In this document: positions 24,285 through 34,675 of the stretch, piece after piece | Position numbering within the stretch: position 1 is the first letter of the stretch | Layout of the letters: each line of letters starts with the position of its first letter | Source of the DNA: Channallabes apus | Lineage: Eukaryota; Chordata; Actinopteri; Siluriformes; Clariidae | Length of the DNA stretch: 64,000 bases | Assembly: GCA_030522415.1 (NCBI GenBank) | Contig: CM060127.1 | Span: 19,268,814-19,332,813, forward strand | Reading direction: 5' to 3' | Notes under the pieces: generated by a model | The model's input: the letters and a program-made list of their open reading frames with translations, nothing else | Told to the model about the DNA's origin: nothing | Database searches by the model: none | Position numbers and translations under genes: made by a program

Positions 24285-24564
24285 GGACACTGCTGGCCTC
24301 AATTGCGAAGTTAATTGAGAGATGAACCCAGAACTTCTGAAGCCAACTAATCCATCCTCTACTGAAAAGGAAAAGTCGGAGAATGACGAGGGGGTCCATT
24401 CCATGGGCGAGGTCACTTAAGTAATCAAACAACTGCACGGTGGCAAAGCCGAGGAATTGACAAAATCCATCAGGTAATGCTGAAGGCACTGGGTGTTGAG
24501 GGGCTGTCTTGGTTGACACACCTCTTCAACATTGTGTGGAAGTCAGGGACGATGCAGACTCGTC

Positions 24565-24765
24565 CCAGGGGGGGGGGGCGCCGGGATGGAATATAATATC
24601 CGGCGAGACTCCATCCCGGCGTATATTTTGTTCACAGATAATAGAAAACCGCTTAGCGGCACAGATAATTTTTTTTGTACTCCAGGTTCGTGTGCCGCCC
24701 CCCACGTGACAAAAAAAAATGCCGCCCTGGGTGGCTGCCCACTCCGCCCTACCCTAAAACATCCA
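24565..24765. mobile_element. Possible non-autonomous DNA element with hairpin
   Basis: Breaks the LINE reading between about 24562 and 24765. Edges contain cccagggg and ccctggg, an inverted pair. Near the left edge a short hairpin is formed by cgccgggatgga and tccatcccggcg. Perhaps a small hAT-type element; no clear duplication is seen. Confidence 0.35.
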
Positions 24766-25441
24766 CAGCTCCCTGGGAAATTGTACTCTAAGGTGCTGGA
24801 AAGGAGGGTTCTTATGATTGTCGAACTACAGATTGTCGAACCAACGTGGATTCCGTCCAGATTGTAGAATGATGGACAAGTTTTTACTCTTGCAGGAATC
24901 CTGGAGGGGGCATGAGAATTTGCAAATCCAGTCTAGATGTGTTTTGTGGATTTGTAAAATGCGTATGATCTGGTCCAATGGGTTTTGTGGGATGAGGAAG
25001 TCACTTCTCAGGGCCATCCAATCCCTTTACAGCCAGTGAGAGTTACTGGTTCTTGGCAGTAAGTCAGACTTGTTTCTGGTAGTTTTGACATGTTTCCTGT
25101 TGTCATCATCAGTCTGTGACCTGTAGTGCTTGCTGAATCAGTTCAAATGTGAAATGGCAGGGATTAGGATAAGCAACTTGAAATCTGTGAGCGTGGTTTT
25201 CAGAGGGAACCGATGGATTGTCTCTCGGGGTCTTGTGTGATGGGACATTAGCGTGTGTACTGTAGTTGGCCAGAGAATTGGAGCAGTGGGGGTGGTATTG
25301 CAGTTGCCTTACTGTACCGTTGTGACAAGAAAAAAAAAACTGAGCCAAAAGGCAAAGCTCTCAATTTAACGGTCAGTCTTCATTCCTATACTCACCTATG
25401 GTCAGCAGCATAGGGTTTTGACTGAAAGGACAAAATTCGTG

Positions 25442-25760
25442 TTACACGTGTTACATGTTACATTGTTGTGTTTATCACTAATTTGCACATGCACTTTCTT
25501 GTCTGTTGTCTATTGTTGTCTCTTTTTGTATAGAAGTAGTTTTAGGTTAACTTAAAATAAAAAATTTTAATCTGTCATGTCTGAGCTAGTAAGCTAATTA
25601 GGTCTCTTAGTTACAGAAGCTAGCTGGTTCCGGTAGAGTTGTGTTGTTAATTTATGTTGTTGCATGTATGTAGCACTTTGGTCCTGGAGGAACGTTGTTT
25701 CGTTTCACTCTGTACTGAACTGTATATTATTGGAATGACAATAAAAGCCTACTTGACTTG
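25442..25760 (+). mobile_element. L2/Rex1-type LINE 3' end inserted in the LINE
   Basis: A 5'-truncated 3' terminal segment (gcactttggtcctggaggaa, then gacaataaaagcctacttga). It is bracketed by acaaaattcgtg on the left and aaaatcgtg on the right, a plausible imperfect target duplication. The flanking LINE also lacks sequence here. Confidence 0.6.
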
Positions 25761-25890
25761 AAAATCGTGAATAAATGCGATAGTTGAAGTTGCCTGGGAA
25801 AGAAAGGTTTGGGGTTCCCTGCTAGAACTGCTCCCATGCGACTTGATTTCAGATAAGCGTTTGAAGATGGATGGATGGATGGATAGAGGG

Positions 25891-27233
25891 ATGGAAGGAT
25901 GATGGTAATCAATGTAATGTTGCATATGGTTAGCCATAATTAAAGCTATAGGCAGTCCAATGACAACAGTGTTCATTTAGTTGTTTTGGGCAGGCAGTGC
26001 CTATAAAGTAGACATAGACAGACTCTAGTCAAACTTGAATGCAACCACTGAAATTGGCATGTAGCCATGGGTTATGAGTTTTGTCAATAAAATCTGTGAT
26101 GTTATTGGTGAGAAGCTGACAAAAAAAAGAAGGTCTTTTTTAATTAAAGCGCCTGAGAGGTCACATTTAGCATAGGACTTTGATACATCGACTTGAGTGC
26201 AGTATCTATTAGACTTATTTGCTGTAAAGTCACAGATAAGCATGCTCAGACTTGGCTCACTGAGTATGAAGTGTTATGAGATGGTGTGTATTATATACTT
26301 AGCACATATTAGGACTTGGTTTATTTTTATAATGTATATGGTATCTATTGTATTTTGCTTTGCTAGACAAACAATTTGAGACATTGGCACAAGGGATTAG
26401 TTAAGGAACAACAATCTGTCATATCTAATTCAATACATATGCAAATTCTCTCTCATTAATGCAGTGAGAGTGGAACAGAAGCATTTAACATCTCATTGCA
26501 TAAAAATAAGGCACAAAATCTTCTAGCATGACGCTAATTCAGACTGGGGTGTCCCGATTTTTGTCCTGGTAATTAAGACAGTCACAGAGAGGCTAATTGG
26601 AGCAATCCAGATTAATTAAATCACTCCCATGTGAAGCTGGTCTCAAATTGCTCTTAAAGTACAAATGTGATTTATATTTTCATATACAGCTTTAATTTTT
26701 TCTTCCTACAAAATAATTGACTACAGTATCGCTTCTCATAGTCTTTTAATATTCCCAAACTAACGGAAAAGTCACACAGAAAGTTTCAGGAAGTGTATTC
26801 ATCATTAATAGTACCACTGTGTATAGTATAGACAAAGTGTGCATTACTTGTTATGAATAATTGATGGTGGCTGGCTGAGAGAATCATGTAAAGAGATCAG
26901 TGCACAATTTCGAGCCTAACAAACATTATCCACCACCACTGTTATGTCCATAAAAACGATTCTTCAACTTCTTTTAACTTTTATTATTACTTTTGACCAA
27001 TTCCAAATACTAAAAAGCACACTTTGTGGTTAAAGAAATCTACTTTTATTATATCATACAGTACACACAGTCTTCTATAATACTTTATTGCAAATGTGTT
27101 ACCAGTACACTAAAGTAGTTTAGGACCATTTACTTTACAAATGATGAATGCATTTTCTACATTATAACATGTTTTTGAAACACATTTCATTAGTAATGAT
27201 GAAGCAGATTTTACTCATGAGTTCAGAATTTTT
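25891..27233. other. Intergenic DNA
   Basis: AT-rich; no recognised gene or repeat. Confidence 0.5.
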
Positions 27234-27345
27234 CAGAATCAGAGTTTTATTGCTAAGTACGCTTACACGTACAAGGAATTTGTTTTAGTGACAGAGCTTC
27301 CAGAACAAAAAATACAAATGGCAAGACAAAACAGCACTACACACA
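27234..27345 (-). mobile_element. LINE 3'-end fragment
   Basis: agttttattgctaagtacgc and gtacaaggaatttgttttag occur here and, slightly changed, at 42050-42120. This is a recurrent LINE 3' terminus read in reverse. (AAT)n follows. Confidence 0.55.
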
Positions 27346-27769
27346 AAATAATAATAATAATAACAATAATAATAATAATAAATAAATAAAAAATGAACTA
27401 TATTAGTTCAAACCTGTTGTATTGATTCTAGCTGTAAAGCAAAAAATCTGCAAACAGGCCGAAAGCTATGGCTCATTATACTAGAAGTGAAGTACATAAG
27501 ATTTAGCAATAACACATTAGACAATACATTGTACAATTATTATGTACTTAATTTCAAACTACCTAACAAAAAACATAAATTGTACTTTATGCTGATGAAA
27601 ATAGAATAATAATGATGAATTCAAACTAGAGGTGAAAAATAGCGGAGCCAGTCCAGAAACAGAGAATCTGCCCTCCTCTAGTTTCTGATTGGCTGGTATT
27701 GCCCCTACTTTAGTCTCTGGTTGGCTGGAATTATGGCTGGAGTTCTAACGCTGCTACAGTCTAAGGAAA
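27346..27769. repeat. (AAT)n and unassigned sequence
   Basis: (AAT)n and AAAT at about 27346-27392. A pair of similar phrases (tctgattggctgg and tctggttggctgg) lies near 27690 and 27717. No gene seen. Confidence 0.5.
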
Positions 27770-28573
27770 TGTAGTTTTATGACTGTGGGTGATTTGGAAA
27801 CATCTAGAGGAGGCCCGTGTCCAACTCCATAAAGGATAAAGGCATATGATTGAGTCTCCTGGGATATTCTGTTGAGGTACTGTGGGAGTAGGGGGTGAGC
27901 GTGTTATGCCTCTTATCCACTGCATAGAACGGCACGACACGGTTAAGTTCAACTCACTTCGGTTCGGCGCAGTTTGGCTCGGTTTGCGCTTCCACTGCAG
28001 TGTAGTAACACTTTAGCGTGGGCGGGATTACTCACGTGCGCGGCGACGCTACTGCCGTGACGTCATCGTAAACGCGCCACAAACAAACACACAACAATGG
28101 AGCATATCGACGGCATGGTGTTCTTCATTCTCGGCATGTGGATGTTTTTAACAGCGAGACGAAGGAGTTTGTTTCAAAAGAGGCCGACGGTTAATACAAA
28201 AAGGTGCGTGCGATCCTTCTCTGGCTGTTTCTAAATATATCGGTTCTGTTGTGTCTTGCGTCGCAAGTTCGGTGACGCAGTAATGATGATTTTCTCCGGC
28301 TAATCAGTGACCAGCAGAGTTTACACGTCACGTTTTGGTAACGGTTCGGCGCGCTTGGAACCTCGGCTGAGGTGGTACTGAAAAAAGGAACAGGTACTAT
28401 GTACTGTTCCCAGTGGAAAAACCCCCAAAAGTGAGTAGAATTGAACCGTGTCGTGTCGTACTATACAGTGGAAAAGCGCCATTAGAGCTGTGTTCGGGCA
28501 GTAAGTCGGACTTGTTTCTAGTGGGTGTTGGCCTCTGCCAGGGCTGTGCTCTGTCACCAACCCTGTAACCAAG
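27770..28573 (+). mobile_element. LINE RT fragment interrupted by a MITE
   Basis: Flanks of the Harbinger-like MITE (27907-28481) resemble the reverse transcriptase of the LINE at 23.4-25.9 kb. Right of the MITE, gcagtaagtcggacttgttt and gtctgccagggctgtgctct-like sequence encode the GLCQGCALSP-type motif B. The left flank is more decayed. Confidence 0.55.
27907..28481. mobile_element. Harbinger-like MITE
   Basis: A 575-bp element with terminal inverted repeats of about 45 bp. The left arm starts tgcctcttatccactgcata; the right arm ends actatacagtggaaaagcgcc plus a. The flanking TTA at 27904-27906 and 28482-28484 is the 3-bp TWA duplication typical of PIF/Harbinger. The interior is GC-rich and holds a perfect TGACGTCA at 28058-28065 and CACGTG at 28033-28038. 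No transposase. Confidence 0.85.
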
Positions 28574-28992
28574 CCGAAGTCAAGTCAACCTTTTACTGTT
28601 CAGGCCCTTGATGGTAGCAGGCTAACTCCCATTACTCATCGCACCACCCCCATTACCCTACAGTTTTCAGGCAATCACACTGAAACCATTACATTCCTGA
28701 TCAATCAAAACGTTCATGCACCCATTGTGTTGGTGCTACCTTGGCTAAGGCTACATAACCCCCACATTGATTGGAAAAAGAGAAGCAGGCCGGACCTCGC
28801 CTGCGTCACAAGAGGAGATCCCCAATTTAACCAAGGTTCCCTCTGAATATCACGACCTACGACAGGTGTTCAGTAAATCACGAGCGATATCCTTACCACC
28901 TCACCACCCCTATGACTGCCCGATTGACCTCCCTTCCTGACCCCTCCCCACCCAAGGGGTGACTCTACTCCCTCTCTCGCCCAGAGAGAGAG

Positions 28993-30047
28993 GTGATGGA
29001 ACAGTACATTAATGAATCGCTTGCAGCAGGGATTATCTGCCCATCATCTTCACCGGTGGGGGCGGGATTCTTCTTCGTTGAAAAGAAGGACAAGTCCCTC
29101 AGGCCTTGCATAGATTATAGAGGGTTAAATGAGATCACGATAAAGAACCGCTACCCTCTTCCACTGATGTCATCCGCCTTTGAACTCCTCAAGGATGCCC
29201 GCGTCTTCACCAAGCTAGATTTACGGAACGCCTATCACCTTGTCAGGATACGGGAAGGTGATGAGTGGAAGACTGCCTTTAACACCCCCATTGGCCATTA
29301 CGAATATCTCGTAGTTCCATTTGGCTTGACCAATGGAATCGGCCGTGTTCCAGGCTCTCATTAATGACGTCCTTAGGCATTTCCTCAATATCTTTGTCTT
29401 CGCGTATGTGGATGACATCCTAATATTTTCACGCTCTACTAAGGAACACAAATGTCACGTACGCCAGGTCCTGCAGCGCCTGTTAGAAAACAAGCTTTAC
29501 CCCAAAGTAGAAAAGTGTGAGTTCCACTGTACCTCCACCTCCTTTTTGGGTTACTCCATCTCCCCTGCAGGACCCCACCAAGGTCAAGGCGGTCACCGAC
29601 TGGCCATCACCATCCTCAAGGCGTGAACGCCAACGGTTCCTAGGGTTCGCTAACTTCTATCGGCGCTTCATTCAAAGTTATAGCACGGTGGCAGCCCCAC
29701 TTACTGCACTCACCTCATCAAAAATCTCGTTCCGATGGAACTCTCTGGCCAATAAGGCCTTCAAGGAACTTAAGCGCCGCTTCACCACGGCCCCAGTTCT
29801 CAATTTTCCAGACCCTTCTCTCCAGTTTGTCGTGGAGGTAGTCGCATCCGAGACGGGAGTAGGGGCCGTCCTGTCACAGAGATCTCCGGAGGATAACAAA
29901 CTCCACCCCTGCTCCTTTTTCTCCTGCCGTCTCACACCCCCAGAACGTAACTACTGTATGGCATTGGAGATCATGAACTTTTGGCAGTCAAGCTGGCACT
30001 CGAGGAGTGGAGACATTGGTTGGAGGGTGCAGAACACCCCTTCCTGA
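28993..30047 (+). pseudogene. Gypsy 1 reverse transcriptase and RNase H, frameshifted
   Basis: Three overlapping frames (28993-29364, 29333-29626, 29517-30047) together cover reverse transcriptase and RNase H. Motif A is [11 protein letters not shown]; the catalytic YVDD is at 29404-29415 ([11 protein letters not shown]). [14 protein letters not shown] block precedes RNase H. The RNase H start reads [17 protein letters not shown] where this family normally has Asp after EV, so a catalytic Asp appears replaced by Val. Non-functional. Confidence 0.88.
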
Positions 30048-30529
30048 ATTCACATCAGGCACAATGGTCACTGTTCTTCTCCCGCTTTCAGTTTACGTTG
30101 TCATACCGCCCGGGTTCCAAGAATGTCAAGCCTGATGCCCTCTCCCGACGTTTTCCACTCCCCATGACAACAATACCGGAGACAATCCTTCCCCCTCATT
30201 GCTTCGTGGCAGCGACCCGACTTGAGGTGGAGCACCTTGTCCAACAGACCCTCAAACGAGAACCAGGCCCAAGTGCTGTTCCCCCCAACAAACTCTTTGT
30301 TCCCGCCTCTGTGCACTCACAGGTGTTGGACTGGGCCCATAGTTCCAGATTGGCGTACCACCCTGGGGTGACATGCACCCTCTTCCTCCTACACCAACGC
30401 TTCTGGTGGCCTACGAGCAAGGAGGACATCAAGAACTTTGTGGCTTCCTGCGACATCTGTTCCAGGAATAAGAACTCTAACCGACCCCCTGAGGGTCTAC
30501 TTAGACCTCTTCCCATCCCTCACCCCTAA
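29981..30529 (+). pseudogene. Gypsy 1 RNase H end and integrase zinc-binding domain
   Basis: A 182-codon frame. It holds the end of RNase H ([17 protein letters not shown]) and the HHCC zinc-binding domain (H-x-G near 30360, CDICSRNK near 30450). It stops after PLPIPHP, where the catalytic core with its DDE residues has been deleted. Confidence 0.88.
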
Positions 30530-31329
30530 GCTGCATGGCCTCTCGGGGTCCCATCGTCCTGGAGCCGCTTCTTCCCCTGGGTGGAGTTTGCCCACAACAC
30601 ACTCCCTACTTCCTCCACAGGCATGTCTCCTTTCCACTGTTGCCTGGGTTATCAACCACCCCTCTTTCCGGCCCAAGAAGAGGAGGTGGCTGACCCATGA
30701 GCCCTAACTTTCGTCCGTTGCTGCAAAAGGACATGGCAACGGGCCCGCAATCAGCTGCTACGCACCGTAAGCATCTTCCAGTGTCAGGCTAACCATCACA
30801 GGTCGTCGGTATCGCATCGGTCAAAGGGTCATGCTATCCACACGTGACCTTCCCCTCAAGACCACTTCAAGAAAGCTCTCTCCAAGGTTCGTCGGCCTCT
30901 TCACAATCAACTGAGTCATCAACCCATGCTCTGTCCGACTCTCTCTACCTCTCTCCATGCGTTGAATTAACCCCACCTTCCATGTCTTCCAGATTCGCCG
31001 CCTGGTCCCTTGTCCACTATCTACACCCCCCAGCCTCCCCCATCCCCCCGATTAATAGATGGGGGCATTGTGAGAATTTGAAGGGCCATTTTCTGCAGGA
31101 CAGGAACACCTGTTGCAGTAACCATCTTTGTCCATAAGGTGACCACTTTTGATTGCTAGATTAAACACATTGGTTTTCTGCTTCCCACGGGGAGCACAAA
31201 TGAATATTTTTCTGTCCACTCACTCTTAAATTCGCTGTTTTCAAAATCAACTTATATCAATGGCCAGCTTTGAGCAGGCCATTAGGATATTAAGGACATA
31301 TTATAATAAGCAGAATGAGCATCTCACCT

Positions 31330-31600
31330 CTTATATCTTCCACGAGTCGTTCGTTCTTTTGAATCTACTGCACCGCATAGCGTCTTTGGGAGTAACGTGA
31401 CAAAGGAACGAACAACTCGGAAAACTTGGTTATTCATTGAGAACCGTTAAATTCTTCCTGTACATAGCCTACGGAGGTTTGCGATGATTTGCGCTTGCGC
31501 GCTCACTCTCGGAGACGACTCATTCATCTGAGTCATGTTAAAGATTCGTTTAAAAAAAGAACGAATCATTCATGAACGAGTGCCTTACCAGCCCAATTTA
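31330..31600. repeat. Inverted-repeat segment (MITE-like)
   Basis: gagtcgttcgttcttttgaa on the left and gaacgaatcattcatgaacg on the right form an imperfect inverted pair about 270 bp apart, suggesting a small DNA element inside the LTR. No duplication seen. Confidence 0.35.
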
Positions 31601-31940
31601 CCAGCGTTATTCTCGTCATAGTTTTTCAGGATATCGACCTTGTTTTGCCTCACCGACTACATCTTCACCTCTCGTCTCTTTGGATTCTGACTATTAATAT
31701 TTCCCGTTACGGACCACGAGCTTGGATCACGGACTGACTCTCTACTCCCCGGCTTCGACTCTCGCCTGCTCTACGACCACGATTCATCCGTGCTCCTCAT
31801 CAAGCTCACGTTGCTCCCCTGAACCAGCTCACGGAGCGCTCTCTCTTCCCACGCCGGCTCTGCACGCTCCCGCGTCTCTGCAAGACTCTGGTGTCATGCC
31901 GGTATACATTGCGGCTTGCGCCTCCGTCATGCCGGCTCTA

Positions 31941-32110
31941 CGCGCTTCCGCATTCCTGCAAGGCAAGCGTCACACACTGGCTCTCACCTCGGCGCGCTCC
32001 TGCTGCTGCTCTACGCGCTTCTGCGTTCCTGCAAGGAAAGCGTCACACACCGGCTCTCGCCTCGGCGCACTGCTGCTGCTGCTCAGCGCTTCCCCATTCC
32101 TACAAGATTT
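31941..32110 (+). repeat. Tandem repeat, 71-73 bp unit
   Basis: Two full units (starting 31941 and 32014) and a partial third. Each contains cgcgcttc, ttcctgcaagg, agcgtcacacac, ggctct and a GCT run. It lies within the probable LTR. Confidence 0.85.
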
Positions 32111-32228
32111 TTCCTGCTCACACCACAGCGCGGAGCTTAACCCACGCCCAGTCTTTAAATCACTCTGCCTACTCAGTCAGCTACACAAGCACTCACAAAC
32201 TAATCAATACCACTCAGAATCTCCTTCT

Positions 32229-32588
32229 ATTCATCTTCTATACCGCTTTAGCCTGTATTTAGGGTCACAGGGACCTGGAGCCTATCCCAGGAGACTCTGG
32301 GCACAAGGCAGGGTACACCCTGGACAGCGTGCCAATCCATCACAGAGCACACACACACACACACACTCATTCACACACTATGGTCAATTTGGGAACACCA
32401 ATTAGCCTAATCTGCATGTCTTTGGACTGTGGGAGGAAACCGGAGTACCCGGAGGAAACCCACCAAGCACGGGGAGAACATGCAAACTCCATGCACACAG
32501 AGACGGGAATCGAGCCTGGCCGGGAATCGAACCCGGACCCTGGAGGTGCAAGGCGACAGTGCTAACCACTACACCACCGTGCTGCCCC
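32229..32588 (-). mobile_element. SINE, near full length
   Basis: Complete - strand copy of the common tRNA-derived SINE, from the cttctataccgctt tail to the gtggtgtagtggttagca head (as read on -). It is flanked by cactcagaatctccttct (32211) and cactcggaatcacctatct (32589), an aged target duplication. Confidence 0.88.
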
Positions 32589-32654
32589 CACTCGGAATCA
32601 CCTATCTAAATCTGCGTTTGGATTCATCACGCCCTTGACCGTTCCTGACAGACC

Positions 32655-33190
32655 ATAGTTCCTACCAGTAGAGTTGAGCCAAAAGGTGAAGCTCTTGATC
32701 AACCGGTAGTTGAGCATTGGGTCATGTTCAAAAGGGCAAGATCACGAATACAAGTAGACAAAATAGGTTTGCTCAGGATGGTAGCTGGCTTTTCCCCTAG
32801 GATAGAAATAGGATGAGAAGCTTAGTCATCCATAAGAATCTCGCATGGAAAGAAATCAGTTAAAGTGGTTCATGCGTCTGGTAAGGATGCCACCAGGGTG
32901 CCATCCTAGAGAGGTATACTTGGCAAATCTATTTGGGAGGATGCTATGGGGCAGACCGAGGACTATGTGGAGAGATTATATAACCCCCAGACAGAGTGCA
33001 TTGGAAGTAACTAGATTATTGTGAAAGAGCTTGCAACCTTTAGGCACCTGAACTTGCTCAACAATGGATCCCTGATCAAACTTCAGTCTCAAAGGAGGAG
33101 AATGTGGAATCCATCAAGCTCCATGGCAACGGTGGCGAAAATGGTTACGTTTCTGTGTTACTGTGTTATCTTAGAAAGTCAAGCCTGCCA
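32655..33190 (+). mobile_element. LINE 3' fragment
   Basis: Holds agttgagccaaaaggtgaag (compare 25340) and a reading frame equivalent to WFMRLVRMPPGCHPREV then GRPRTMWRDYI near 32860-32980, the C-terminal region of the LINE type seen at 23.4-25.9 kb. It may be the other end of the LINE at 27770-28573, separated by gypsy 1. Confidence 0.65.
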
Positions 33191-33803
33191 AGCTGTCGCT
33201 GTGTTTGCATTTTCATAAGAGAAAAGTTTGATATAATGCCTTAACTTAATGGTGGATCTGATCATCATAAAATTAACATAGTAAATGATTAATGACCAAG
33301 CTAAGAATACTTGTTTATCTTCACTTTCCATGTACTTTTATCTGCTTGATATGTGGGAGTAGTTGTAGGGGTGAGGACAAAGGAAAATTTATGGATGCAA
33401 CTCTCTGTGAAAGATAGGTAAGAATTGAAAATAAAACCCTACATGCACTAACTAGATAACTAGTTTAATAATTTCCTTTAAGTTATATTAATAATTTATG
33501 TATGTTTACCCCCCCTTAATGAGATTTTATTTCATTATTCACTTTAAATCAGTAACTGTAATTACTGAAATTGTAGTAAGTTTGTTCGTTTGAAGTTTGT
33601 TTTTTTGCAAGCACATTAGACTACCCAACCCCCCAAAATTTGGATGGGTCATAATATCCCCTAAATTTTTTGGTTTTCCTCTTAAAGGTAATAAGCAAAA
33701 CAAAAAACAAAAAAAAAGACTTTTTATAACAGTTTGTTATGCTATAGAGATACTGCTAAACACTGTGTCCTGAACATTTTATCTATTAAAAGTTCATTTA
33801 AAT
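33191..33803. other. Intergenic DNA
   Basis: AT-rich; no recognised gene or repeat. Confidence 0.5.
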
Positions 33804-33811
33804 TTTTAACT

Positions 33812-34136
33812 GGGCAGCACGGTGGTGCTTGCACCTCGAGGGTCCAGGTTCGATTCTCAGTCAGACTCGATTCCCCTCTCTGTGTGCATGGAGTTTACAT
33901 GTTCTCCCCATGCTTGGTGGGTTTCCTCCAGGTACTCCAGATTCCTTCCAAAGACCTGCAGATTAGGCTAATTGGCGTTCCCAAATTGCCCGTAGTGTGT
34001 ATGTGTGTGCCCTGCAATGGATTGGCACCCTGTCCAGGGTGTACACCGCCTCATGCCCTAAGCATCCTGGGATAGGCTGCAGGCCCCAGCGACACTGAAT
34101 ACAGAAGAAAGCAGTATAAATGAGTGATGAGAGTCC
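33812..34136 (+). mobile_element. SINE with 8-bp target duplication
   Basis: Diverged copy with a partly deleted head (gggcagcacggtggtgcttg), the ggttcgatt B-box-like block and the tail ending cagtataaatgagtgatgag. ttttaact occurs at 33804-33811 and 34137-34144. Confidence 0.85.
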
Positions 34137-34285
34137 TTTTAACTGTTGGTGGGATAACAGTGGAGATAAAAATTTAAGTATATCTTGTAAGTTCCTCAAG
34201 ACTATCAACCATCTCCATAGTTTATTCTTCTCACCTTTTGGGTACATAGAACCAGTAATAATTTGAATATACTTGTACCACTGCT
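34137..34285. other. Short spacer between two SINEs
   Basis: Nothing recognised apart from the flanking duplications. Confidence 0.5.
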
Positions 34286-34663
34286 AGGCGGCGCGGTGGT
34301 GTAGTGGTTAGCACTGTCGCCTTGCACCTCCAGGGTCCGGGTTCGATTCCCCGGCCAGGCTCGATTCCAGTCTCTGTGTGCATGGAGTTTGCATTTTCTC
34401 CCCGTGCTTGTTGGGTTTCCTCCGGGTACTCCGGTTTCCTCCCACAGTCCAAAGATATGCAGGTTAGGCTAATTGGCGTTCCTAAATTGTCCGTAGTGTG
34501 TGATTGGGTGTGTGAGTGTGTGTGCCCTGCGATGGATTGGCACCCTGTCCAGGGTGTACCCCGCCTAGTGCCCGAAGTCTCCTGGAATAGGCTCCAGGTC
34601 CCCCGCGACCCTGAACACAGGATTAAGCGGTATAGAAAATGAATGAATGAATGAATGAATGAA
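34286..34663 (+). mobile_element. SINE, full length, 12-bp target duplication
   Basis: A well-preserved 378-bp copy. The tRNA-like head has tggtgtagtggttagcac (A-box-like) and gggttcgattcc (B-box, for RNA polymerase III). The body is conserved and the tail is (GAAT)n. tgtaccactgct is repeated exactly at 34274-34285 and 34664-34675. The preservation suggests a fairly young insertion. Confidence 0.95.
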
Positions 34664-34675
34664 TGTACCACTGCT

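Larger units (their letters stand above)
23360..25890 (+). mobile_element. Decayed LINE with nested insertions
   Basis: Scattered pieces run in + strand order through a teleost LINE ORF2. There is a VKKAAELSTDHHLVVS region near 23650, EVT-VIKQLHGGKA near 24415, LKALGVEGLSWLTHLFNIVW-like sequence near 24490, LPGKLYSKVLERRVLMIVE near 24775, and GFRPD near 24850. MAGIRISNLKS-like sequence lies near 25160. A 3' end (ggggttccctgctagaactg) closes in (GGAT)n at about 25867-25885. All frames are broken. Insertions sit at 23862-24284, 25442-25760 and probably 24565-24765. Confidence 0.75.
28574..31068 (+). mobile_element. Ty3/gypsy element 1, internal region (5' end missing)
   Basis: Starts in the protease region ([18 protein letters not shown] near 28730). 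It continues through reverse transcriptase, RNase H and the integrase zinc-binding domain, then jumps near 30527 to the integrase C-terminal part ([13 protein letters not shown] near 30575). A polypurine tract (agatggggg, about 31057-31065) precedes a probable LTR. Gag and the 5' LTR are absent and there are several frameshifts. Confidence 0.85.
31069..32650 (+). mobile_element. Probable 3' LTR of gypsy 1, with insertions
   Basis: Begins TGTGAGAATT right after the polypurine tract and ends CCTGACA at 32650, giving TG...CA ends. After removing the SINE at about 32229-32588 it is about 1.2 kb. The inner part is CT-rich with an imperfect tandem repeat. No second LTR is left to confirm the ends, so this is inference. 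Confidence 0.45.

Noticed and set aside
28120..28240. Short frame (MEHIDGMVFFILGMW) as a gene
   Set aside because: It lies inside the Harbinger-like MITE and is too short and unsupported.
31722..32405. A 227-codon frame, one of the longest in the window
   Set aside because: Low-complexity Ser/Ala/His composition, spans the tandem repeat and runs into a SINE; no protein motifs. More likely LTR sequence.
32329..32638. Open frames of 69-78 codons
   Set aside because: They fall in a SINE and reappear wherever the SINE does, for example at 34304 and 56587.
34300..34350. Possible tRNA gene (A-box and B-box like)
   Set aside because: It is the head of the SINE; it cannot form a complete tRNA cloverleaf with a normal acceptor stem and continues into the SINE body.
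34304..34642. A 112-codon frame
   Set aside because: Entirely within a SINE; the similar frame at 56587 confirms it is repeat-derived.
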